Positions 40,901 to 52,645 of a stretch of DNA of 64,000 nucleotides are shown here, one piece after another. The stretch is from contig JAVYIG010006390.1 in the NCBI GenBank assembly GCA_035222895.1, positions 54,791 to 118,790 of the forward strand, given 5' to 3'. Position 1 is the stretch's first letter; every line of letters begins with the position of its first letter. The translations under genes were made by a program, and so were the position numbers. Origin of the DNA: Strongylocentrotus droebachiensis (taxonomy: Eukaryota; Echinodermata; Echinoidea; Camarodonta; Strongylocentrotidae). The notes beneath the pieces were generated by a model. The model was not told where the DNA came from, searched no databases, and saw nothing but the letters and a program-made list of their open reading frames with translations.

Positions 40901-43900
40901 GAACTTTCATGGATTGGCCGTATAGTGTTTTCACAAAGTGTCGGGTAAATTGGACCAGACCATTTGTAGATGAGAGGGGTTTGTTCGATACAAAATTTCC
41001 CCGACATTTTTTAAAAATAAAGGGGCATGTTTTCACTAGAGGTCGGGTTACGCGAACACCCGACCCGACGCAATGACCCGATGATTCGAAGCGAGCCTCC
41101 AAGATACAGCTATGACTCTATTTCCTTGTAGGTTCTACTTACTTGAGTTGACGATTACAGTGAAATTGCAAGTTGCCTCATTTCCGCTCTCGTCAGCAAA
41201 GACGTACTCAACGACGGTTGCCCCAACCGGGAATTCGTCACCCGAGTCACAATTTGAGGAGACCAGTAAATCCGTGTCTGACATATCAGTGGCCGATGGC
41301 CGTACGTACTCGACGGATGCATTCCGAGTAGGCCTACCAAGTTCGACAGTAACGGTGACATCCTCAATACATACTACATCTGGAGCGGTCGTATCAACTG
41401 ATTCAGAAATTTAGAGAAATTAGATTTGGTTCTATTTTATATGTATTAGCCCCCAGAAAGCGTGTCATTGATTCAGAACATTAATGATTTTGAAAGACAC
41501 ATTATTTTATTCCAATACATGCACATTTCATTCATTCATGCACTGTAAAAAAAAGTTGGGCAGATGTTACTGGGTAAATCGAAGTTGGGTAAATTTTGTC
41601 CGATAATTGGGTTATTATTCCCAACCATTTACTATATCAAGTTGCCTAATGAAAGGTTTAAAATAGGTTGGGTAATATTATGGCGAAAATCATCAAATGA
41701 TGATGGAAACGCCATTAATCACAAGAACAACAACATTATGGGGCAAAATAGAGTTGGGCCAATTTTGTCCAATAATTGGGTTATTTTCTCCTAACCATTT
41801 ACTACATGTATTTACCCAATTAAATGTTCAAAATAAGTTGGGCAGATGTAACTGGGCAAACGTAAGTCGAGCAACACTATTATTCAACAATATGGTTATG
41901 TTTATTAATTAGAGGTGTCGTGGTCGAGGGGATATGTCACGGGACTATGGACTACGAGGTCCGCGGGTAGAATCCCGCCGCGGCACTTATCTCCTTTTGC
42001 ATATAATATTTTATCCAACTCAGTTATTTACCCATCTAGTGGCTAATTTATGCTACACATTATGGTGAGAATTGGGTGAATTTCTGATTGGGTAAATTTT
42101 TGTTGGTTAAAAGTCGGGTATTTTCTCTTTATCCCATAGTGGGTAAATCATGCAAAATCTTTAATTTACCCAACAGTTGTTTGGACACATAATCGCCCTC
42201 ATGTTGGGTAAAAATTTGGCAATTTTTTTTGCCCAATTTTTTTTAGGGTGTTTAAAGCTTCCGCTTAATGAATATTTCAAGAGGTCTATGTATGACAAAA
42301 TTATGTTTTTTGTTTATAAAGAAAGATACAGCACACAGGAAATTACTGCTATACATTCATGCTATACACATATACACAGCTATAAGGGACTGACCGGGCA
42401 TTGAGATTTTGAGAGTTTAAACCATGGTCCACTTGATATCTGTGCTTGAAGACCAGTCGCGTATTCTGGTCGAGGGCCGGATGGCATATCTATTAGGTTG
42501 AGTGGGCCGGTAGCATCAAACATTCCAAGCTGATTTTTCAGTCGCAGTCAGCCTCTGCACGCTACACCCTTTTATGGCGCGCCATTTGACCAATAACCCC
42601 GATAAACACGGTTTATCGCCGATAAACAAGGTTTATCGACGAAAAACAAGGTTTATCGAGCGAAAAACAAGGTTTATCGAGCGATAAACATTGTTTATCA
42701 TGAGAAACTCTGTATATCGACTGATAAGCACAGTTTCTCTCGATAAACAAGGTTTATCGACGATAAACAAGGTTTATCGACGATAAACAAGGTTTATCGA
42801 AAAACACGGTTATTCGTATTTCGTCAGGAGAGGGCGCTTTTTAAAGTTGCACCCAGCTCAGAGCACTGCTCCGCACGTGCGCTTTACACCGTAGAATATA
42901 CCAACACCGTAACACTTGTCTTGCTTGCGCTCATGACCACGATCGACATTTTCTGAGTGGAGGTATGGCGAAGTATTCCAGGCTTTTTCCCCAATTTTTG
43001 AAATGTTATGTTTATATATCTCTCTCTCTCTCTTTCAAACTTTCTAGGTTTTCTCCTTCTCTTATCTCTCTCACTCTCCCCCTTCTTTCTCTCACTCTCT
43101 CTTTCTCCTACCCTCTCAATATAACCCTTCTGTCTTTCCCTTTCTTCTAATTCTCTCTTTCCCTTTCTCTTTCCTTTTTCTTTCTCTGCACTCCCTCTCT
43201 GCCTCCTCCCCTTTTATCTCTTTCCCCCGGTATGAGAAATAGGGTAGAGATAGATGGTTGGAGAGAGAGAGAGGAGAGATAAATGAGAGATAGAGGAGAC
43301 ATAGAGCAGGGGAAAAGGAGAGATAGAGCGGGGATAGATGGATGGATATAGATGGAGAGAGAGAGAGGAGAGATAGAGGAGAGATATTTTAAAGATAGAT
43401 GGATGAAGATAGAGGAGAGGTAGAGCGGGGATAGATGGATGGTTATTGAGGATAAATAGAGGAGAGATAGAAGAGAGATCGAGCGGGTGAAAGATGGATA
43501 GAGATAGATGGAGAGAGAGAGAGAGAGAGAGGGGAGAGATATAGAGCAGGGATATATGGATGGAGATTTGAGAGAGAGAGAGAGAACAGATAGAGCAGGG
43601 AAAGATGGATGGTGAATAAGGGTAAATAGAGGAGAGAAAGGATAGAGATAGAGGAGAGATAGAGTAGGGATAGATGGAGTTAGAGATAGAGATAGAGAAA
43701 GAGGAGATTATAGGGTAGAGATAGATGGATGGAGAGAGAGGAGATATAAATGAGAGATGGAGGAGATAGAGGAGAGATAGAGCAGGGAAAGATGGATGGA
43801 GATAGACGGAGAGAGAAAGAGATATAAGAGATAGAGCGGGGATAGATGGATATAGATGGAGAGAGAGAGAGATATAGAGGATAGATAGAGGAGAGATAGA

Positions 43901-46900
43901 GCGGGGATAGATCGATATCTCTCCTCTATCTCTCCTCTATCTCTCCTTTATCTCTCCTCTCTTTCCATCCATCTACCCTGCTCTATATCTCCTTTATCTC
44001 CATCTATCTATCCCTGCTCTATCTCTCCTCTATCTCCTCCATCTCTAATTTATATCTCCTCTCTCTCCATCCATCTATCTCTACCCTATATCTCCTCTTT
44101 CTCTATCCTCTCTCTCTACATCCATCTATCCCTGCTCTATCTCTCCTCTATCTCTCCGGCTATCTCTCATTCATCCCTCCTCTATTTCTCCTCGATCTCT
44201 CCTCTATCTCTCCTCTATTTATCCTCAATAACCATCCATCTATCCCCGCTCTACCTCTCCTCTATCTTCATCCATCTATCTTTAAAATATCTCTCCTCTA
44301 TCTCTCCTCTCTCTCTCTCTCTCCATCTATATCCATCCATCTATCCCCGCTCTATCTCTCCTTTTCCCCTGCTCTATCTCTCCTCTATCTCTCATTTATC
44401 TCTCCTCTCTCTCTCCAACCATCTATCTCTACCCTATTTCTCATACCGGGGGAAAGAGATAAAAGGGGAGGAGGCAGAGAGGGAGTGCCGAGAAAGAAAA
44501 AGGAAAGAGAAAGGGAAAGAGAGAATTAGAAGAAAGAGAGGGAAAGACAGAAGGGTTATATTGAGAGGGTAGGAGAAAGAGAGAGTGAGAGAAAGAAAGG
44601 GGGAGAGTGAGAGAGATAAGAGAAGGGGAAAACCTAGAAAGTTTGAAAGAGAGAGAGAGATATATATAAACATAACATTTCAAAAATTGGGGAAAAAGCC
44701 TGGAATACTTCGCCATACCTCCACTCAGAAAATGTCGATCGTGGTCATGAGCGCGAGCAAGACAAGTGTTACGGTGTTGGTATATTCTACGGTGTAAAGC
44801 GCACGTGCGGAGCCCTCTCCTGACGAAATACGAAATACGAATAACCGTGTTTTTCGATAAACCTTGTTTATCGTCGATAAACCTTGTTTATCGAGAGAAA
44901 CTGTGCTTATCAGTCGATATACAGAGTTTCTCACGATAAACAAGGTTTATCGCTCGATAAACCTTGTTTTTCGCTCGATAAACCTTGTTTTTCGTCGATA
45001 AACCTTGTTTATCGGCGATAAACCGTGTTTTTCGGGGTTATTGGGCATATGGCGCGCCATACCCTTTTGTCTCTATTGGATGGCTCGCTTCGAATCTTAG
45101 AGGCTGTTCACACCGGCAGAGATAGCGCGCGCTAGACCGCACTATCTGTGCGGTTTGGAAGGTACAACGTCGTTTCGGTCCGCCCAACAGCGGGCCACGG
45201 CGAGCCAAAACGGCGTGCCACTGGAGCACCTCTTGGGGGTGGTCCACGAGAGATAGCGCGGTCTAGCGCGCGCTAGAAAAAAGGGGGTGCTACGATAAAC
45301 CGCGCAATGAGATAGCGCGGTCTAGCGCGCGCTATCTCTGCCGGTGTGAACAGTCTCATAGTTTCAATGTGTCTTGTCGGATGGTCGAGTGCACGAATTT
45401 TCGTGAAACGAAAGCGAAAGAGGACGTGAACTTTCATGGATTTGCCGTAACGTTTTCACAAAGTGTCGGGTTAATTGGACCAGACCATTTGTAGATGAGA
45501 GGGGTTTATTTCACAAACATTACCCCAGACATTTGTTTAAATAAAGGGGCATGTTTTGACAAAAGGTCGGGTTACGCGACCACCCGACCCGACGCAATGA
45601 TCCGATGATTCGAAGTAAGCCTCTTGGATACACCAACGACTATATAGATTTCTCGCGGGTTCTTCTTACTTGAGTTGACGATTACGGTGAAATTGCAAGT
45701 TGCCTCATTTCCGCTCTCGTCGGCAAAGACGTACTCAACGACGGTTGCCCCGAGCGGGAATTCGTCACCCGAGCCATAACTCGAGGAGACCAGTAAAGCC
45801 GTGCCTGACGTATCAGTAGCTGATGGCTGTATGAACTCGACGGATGTATTCGGAGTAGGCCTACCAAGTTCGACAGTGATGGTGATATCTTCCACACAGG
45901 TAACATTAGGAGGAGTGACGTCACCCGATCCTATCACACGATAGTAAGTTGATGAATAAAGACATTATTGTAACTTGTGGGGGGGGGGGCCTTGGTGTAC
46001 TTACACCCTAACATATTACTTCATTTTATTCCATTAAAAAGCATTGCCCTTGGTATATGATGTTGATGACTGATATTTTACTCAGATAACCTTTTGAAGG
46101 TTAAGTTAAGCATATCCATGATACTCGTGAGCATAAATGCACAATTTCACCATGAGGGTATTCCTGAAAAGCACTGTTTGGTTTGAAAAGACAATATCAA
46201 CACCCTTTTGTATGCCCCCTATAAATCATGTTAGGGTTACTTAATACTTCAATGTAATACTCGGATATTTCAAAAAGTGAATCCCAAAACTTTTGAAATT
46301 GCCTTTGATTTTCTTTTAAAAGAAGTTGTTAACGTGATTACTGTACATGCATCCCGAGTTGTCCAATTAGACAGACAGACAGTATCCTAAAATTTGATCA
46401 AAGCTTTTAAGATTTTTGGCCAACATTTATTATTTATTTGATTGTAGTCAACAAGGTGCAGTATAATATATGCGGCCTTGTTCAACTATATGTAATACTT
46501 ATTCTTAACGGAATTATTTTTTGTTTAATTGTCTCACGTTCATTACAAGCTTTGCCTTCATATCCAGGTGAGCAGTGGCATTCATAGCCTTCCATAGTCT
46601 CCTCACACCATCCGTTTGTACATGGTTTCCGTTCGCAATCTTGGGAATAAAAAAGAAACGTTAGGGCTCAATTACATTAAGGCTAAATATCCACAATAAA
46701 ATAAATTTATCATCCCTACGTGAATAAATGGTTTGCTTGCAACACGTTCTACTGGATTGAGAAAGTCGTCATGATCATTTTACTTTCAATGTCTTCAGGA
46801 TATGTAGCAGTCTATAAAGAAGTGAAACGTGACCACCGAGACAGTCGAAAGCCAGATGGCGGAAGCCCCGCCATATCCTTATAAATCTCTTATCCTCCCG

Positions 46901-49900
46901 CGATAAAGTTCAAGCAATGAAAAGAGCTGTTAAGTAAAGTAAAATGATCAAGAATTCTTTATCCTCGACGATCTTACCTCACCCGAGCTAAACTGGGTAT
47001 CTCACTGAGTGGCGAATGCTTGCGAACGTAGCGAACGTTTGGGGGTTTTGCCAGGGTTCGTAAAAGGTTGCAAAAGGTTGCAAGAAAGTTCGCAAACAGT
47101 TTTCATTGTCGAAAACAGTCTTTCTTGTCGCAAAGAATTTATATATATTTTACAAACTACATGCTTTAATTACATGTAAGATAATTTAAACAGGTCGTAC
47201 AACCTACGAACTGATATTATGGACTCTTGATAAGTGAATTACGCGGTGCTCTTGTTTGAAACTCGTTTGTAATTGGTGTCGCCTTTTCTGTATAACACAC
47301 TCGTCACCTTAAGATTGTGAGTGGTGAATAAGATGTGAACTCGACTAATCAAATTGTTTTCCCCCTCCTTTTTTCGTTTTCCCTTAACATATTGAATTGA
47401 ATTGAATTGATATCTTTATTTATACACGGTTAAAAAAGCCCAAACAGTTACAAGACTGATTTCCATTGGGGCCATGTGAATACACGTAAATACATCGAAT
47501 GAACATATAAATGATAATGGTACATCAAATGACATATTTAAAACAAACAAAAAATAATCAAGATAAATATCTAAACAAATAACGATAGAATAGTACTGCC
47601 GAAAAAGTATATTTATATGAATAACAATAATCATTAGTGTCCAAACAAGAGTACTGTATATATACTTCAAATTAAAATAGGTAATACGAATTGTTACTAG
47701 TGCATATAAACTGCCAGAAATGATATATACAAAATATTTATTAACAAAATGTGGCTGGTCAAGATACTGCATTATTACAATCAAGGATATGATTACAATT
47801 TTATTTTATTTAAGTCAGTAAAAGAACACTTGAACGTGAATTAAGATAACAAGCACAGCAGATAAAACTCTATTATTTAATCATTTTTGGATAAAATGAA
47901 ATGAAATTATATTACATCATATGGAAATTTAAAAATACCCGAGCAGATATATACACAACAATATAAATTCAAACAACACACAAATGGACACATCAAAAAT
48001 AAGAAGGAAACATTCGAAAGACATATTTGAGCATAGTATACTGTATATGATTATAAATTGATTATTCTTTTAAGTCCTGTTGTGAAACTGTACTTGGTTT
48101 GTGCAGCTTGCAATTCGTGTGGTAGTGAGTTCCATAGGCAAGCGCCTCTGTACATATGGAGATATGGAGATTTTTTCCAATTATGCTGACTTTTACATAA
48201 AGAAACACCACCCGCCATCCCATATTTCGTTTATTCCCTATATCGCTATAGTTCATGTATTTACTTTCAGTTTTTAGAGGCGATTTGTATTAATATTGCA
48301 TTGTTTTGCTACGTTAGGGGAGACCAGTATATATGTTACCCTCTAGGATATTCATCTTCATTTCATCTTGATCTATGTACATCTACACACATCTTAGTAC
48401 CATACATTCAACTCTCGTTTGTTCTGCACAACTTATCCCCTACTGTAAAACTTTAACTCTTAAGAAGATGCCCTTAACAAAAATACGTTCACAGAGTCAC
48501 CGTAAAACCCGTTTCAAATGAAACTCCCCTTAATATCGTCGCGAGTGTTGATCCAGCTAATATACCGCTATCTGGTAATGACCAGGGGGTGTTTCACAAA
48601 GATCCAAAGTCAAAGTTGGACTTTAAAATCATGAAGAGCCACTTTTAGTCTCAAAATGAAATATATTCAAAAGCGAAAATTCAAGTATTTTAGAGTTTTT
48701 ATAAATTCCACATTAAGAGCATGAAATCTCCTTGATAACAAAAAATATTAATGAATTGAATCACGTTTTATGGTTTTTTAAAATAACTTTTACTAAATAT
48801 TTTCATGGATGCTAACAGCTTTCCATAATTGTTATGTCCAACTTAGAGATAAGTTAAACTTAGGATCTTTATGAAATACCCCATGGACTGTTAATGTAGA
48901 TAATTTTGTATCGCAATTCATTGACAATCACAGTAAACAAAAAACCTCATTCAGTATCTTACACTGTAATGCAAGAAGCCCCAATAACAACTTTGAATTC
49001 ATTGAAACTGTCCAATACATGCTACAACAAATTCCCTTCTCTGTGATAGCCGTCTCCGAAACATGGTTAATTACAAATTCCCCTCCCTTATTTAATTTAG
49101 AATCTTAAACAATGATTGGAGCAGATCGAGCATCAGGAAAAGAAGGTGTGATTGCTTTATATATTTTTTACGAGTTCAATTTTAAACCAAAACTGGATGT
49201 TAACATTGAAGGAATGGAATCATAGTCACTCTGCAAACAGCCTTATACCTATTTAGTTTCCGCTTATATTGATGGATTTCGGCTTTCTGTTTCATTTACT
49301 CTGATGAGTGCAAGTCGAAAAGTTTAATGCTATGGTCACATTACCCAAAAGAAGCCTGCTCGGCGGCCGAGCGGCGAGTTTTTAACCAATTCTGCCCGGC
49401 GGCTGGCCGGCCACCGAACGGCGGCCGCCCAGGCACCGCTCGTTTTTAGGGCATCGCTCGGTCGCCACTGAAGTTTTAGCGCGGAGTTAAAATTTGGGCG
49501 GTGCCTGCTCACTTTTCACTCGCCGCCCAAAATACGCTCGGTGCCTGGGCGGTCGCCGCGCGGGCACCAACCTAATTGCTGGGCGATGCCTAAATTCCAG
49601 CAGCGACCGAGCAGGCTACTGATCGGTCGGTCGCTGCTCAGATTTGTGACCATAGCTTTAGTTATGTCTCCTTTTAACGCTATTCTCTGATTTTGTAGTA
49701 CCAATCATCTTTGCAGCCTTACTTATGTTTAAGTATCACTACACCAGGTTCCACCCCCCCCCCCCCACCTCATGTGATATATTTATGCTAAATCGACATA
49801 GACATAGACTTTCATGTCCAAACCGTTACACTAATAATTACCACTTTTTTTGTTTATTTGTATATAAATGTACATAATTCGACCTTCCGTTTCGCCAAGC

Positions 49901-52614
49901 GTACTGTACAGACTAATCTACTGTATTAATGCTATGTGACAAACGATCGGAAAGACTTTCGATAAATCAACTTCAATGCAATGTTAAAGGGAGTGTATCA
50001 TGGGAAATACTGGTTAACGCCATCTACGTTTTCTTTTGGACAACTGCACGTAAACGAACGGACTTGATTAACTGGGTCAGGGCGCGCTAGCGTTTGCGAA
50101 ACAGACGGAAGTTCTCCTCGCGCTTTGGTTTCGCGTATGTTACACGGCACGTGAATGCTGCGGTCGCCTCGTCGGTAGTCGTATTATACCCGATTGGCCC
50201 CTATAGTAGGCACACGGGAAAGACACATAGTCGCGTCATGACACACTCCCTTTAATACCTAACTGTAATACCCATCGGCTTGATGTTTGGATAGTATACA
50301 AATAGTGAATGGCCATGAGTGCAATGGTACCAGATTTTGCACGACGTGAAAGATAAGAGAGGCTCTATTCAACGAGGCGCAGCCGAATTGAATGCGGCGT
50401 CTCATCTTTCACCGAATGCAAAATATAGTTCCATGCACGAATAAAGACCATTCACTATTTGTTTTATACAACACCTCGGACGTTAACGAGATTAAAACTA
50501 TTTTTTTGTAAAAGAACAGTTTTCCTAGGCCTAAATCTCTGCGATTTTTTTATTTTTTTTATCATGAAATTGCCGAAAGTGAGCGCGCACTATTATTAAG
50601 CAGGCAGCAAACCACGCGTGCAACATGCGCGTACCATGCTTTGTGTTTATTGTTACGTGGAGTGCAATTTCTGTTGGTCCTTTCGCACCATTGCACGGTG
50701 ACTTCACTTACCTCACAATATACTTTGTACATCGTGAGTGACGTCAGCGTGCAATTGTGCGAAAGAATCAATTGGAATTGCACGGCTGGAGAATGATGCC
50801 GTTCAACAGTACTTTTAGCGCATGTCATGTGATCAAGAATTGACCAATGAGGTTGCAAGAATAGTAGTAGGCGTTGTTTAATGTAATATGTCACTTCTGA
50901 GTTCGTACATTTCACTAGGTGACACACAAGGCTAATGAAAGTGACCTCGGATTTTTTTTCTTGCCTTTGCGATTACAATTATAATAAGTACAAAGTAAAA
51001 ATACAATCATGTCTCCAGATAAAAGCAAAAAAATGAAGGACAAAAAAAAAAAAAAGACAAAATTGGCATCGTAAGAGACTTGGTCGGATTGAAAGAACAA
51101 TAATGACGATGGATGTAATTATAATTATCTTCCAGGCATAGTGCTTATTTGAAACGCTAGGCCAACCAAGCTCACAAACAAAAGAAAGTGAAGGCTTCTT
51201 TTGTGTGTGTGTTTTTCTAACGAAGAAGATTTCGTGGGCATTTCATTTTATCATTCTGTAGTATAGAAACTCAAACAGGCTGAAGAGAAGTTCTTCTTTC
51301 TTTGACCAGAAACATAATTGTATTAATTCGTAAAATAATGATACTCGACATGATCGAAAATAAAATTAACACAACAAGCAAAACGAGGGGGAACAGGGAT
51401 ACCTTGTTATCAGTGTTTAAGTAAGCGTTTAGCAATTTTAAACCCAAACACATGAACAATGAAGGAAAGTAAGTCCACGTTATTTTGGCTTACTTCGAAT
51501 TATCGGGTCATCGCGTTCGTTTGGGTCTTCGCGTTACACGACCTTTCGTGAAACGAAAACAGACGATCATGTAAAGATTCACGTTAAGGACGCGACCTTT
51601 CGTAGATATGCCGTAGTGTTTTTACAAAGTGTCTGGTAAATTGGACCAGACCATTTGTAGATGACAGGGCCTTTTTTCACAAACATTACCCCCGACATTT
51701 CGTGAATTAAAGGGGCATGTTTTCTCAAAGGTCGGGTAACGCGTCCTCCCGACCTGACGCGATGACCCGATGATTCGAAGTAAGCAAGTTATTTTGGTGT
51801 CGGCGTACAAGGCAGGTCTGTGAGCAACTGCTGGGCTAGATAATGTCTTGAAATAGACAAACCCTGCAGAAAACAGTAGGAACAGTAAAAGTGAAGGTGT
51901 CATTTTCGAGTGGTTTAAACACTTGAATGGAAATGCGAAGGTCGTGGGTTCGAGCCCCGGCTCGGTTTTAATGTCCGTTTGGCAAGACATTTTTTTCGAA
52001 ATTGTCTACTCTTCACCCAGATGTTTAATTGGTATCCGGAAGGATGCAAACACTGATATGGTTGGACTGGTGTAAAATAACTCCTGCCTGGAATACTCCA
52101 AAGGAAGTGGGGCGTGTATGCACTATAATCTGCGATTTACCAATTGAATCCAATGACCGATGTAATATCAATTGTAAAGTTAAACGTTTAGAAACGTGCT
52201 TACTATTTGTATTATTGTTATTATTTGGATTTTTCTTCTTCTAATGATATTATTATGAATATTATTATTATTATTATCATCATCATCATCATCATCATCA
52301 TCGATATTGGTGTTATTATCATAATTGCTATAATATCATTAGTATTACTACATGTACTACTATTATTATGATGATGATGATGATGATTATTATGTGGGTT
52401 TTTTTCTAAGCGTAAGAGTGCCATAGACACTAAAAACGAACTTGTGTTAATCAGTAACTACAGAATGAAGTCAGCATAATATCTTCTCGGAAAATCTATG
52501 AATGAATGAATCCGGAAGACCATATCATCCACTGCAAATAGCTAGCTCACACTTACTTAATAGCTTTGGATAAACAGGGAATCTTTCATCCGCTGACAGA
52601 TTATTGTCAAGACC

Positions 52615-52645
<31 letters not shown>

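Larger units (their letters stand above)
42574..45060. mobile_element. Giant foldback (TU-like) element in HYR1-HYR2 intron
   Basis: A 2487-bp near-complete inverted repeat flanked by the 8-bp direct repeat ACCCTTTT (42566-42573 and 45061-45068). Both ends are ATGGCGCGCCAT. Each arm holds, from outside in: about 11 tandem 19-21-bp units of type CGATAAACAAGGTTTATCG, a unique 200-bp segment (copied with one 30-odd-bp difference), and a long CT/GA tract. The purine and pyrimidine tracts meet near 43915. No coding capacity. Sister introns lack it, so it is an insertion. Long inverted repeats built of short tandem units with 8-bp duplications are known for sea-urchin TU foldback elements. Confidence 0.85.

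Noticed and set aside
42600..42810. CRISPR-like regularly spaced repeats
   Set aside because: Units are contiguous, palindromic and lack unique spacers; the genome is eukaryotic and the array is part of a foldback transposon.
47416..47784. 122-residue hydrophobic frame as a membrane protein
   Set aside because: AT-rich translation with no family resemblance, adjacent to a GAATTGAATTGAATT tail typical of a transposon 3' end.
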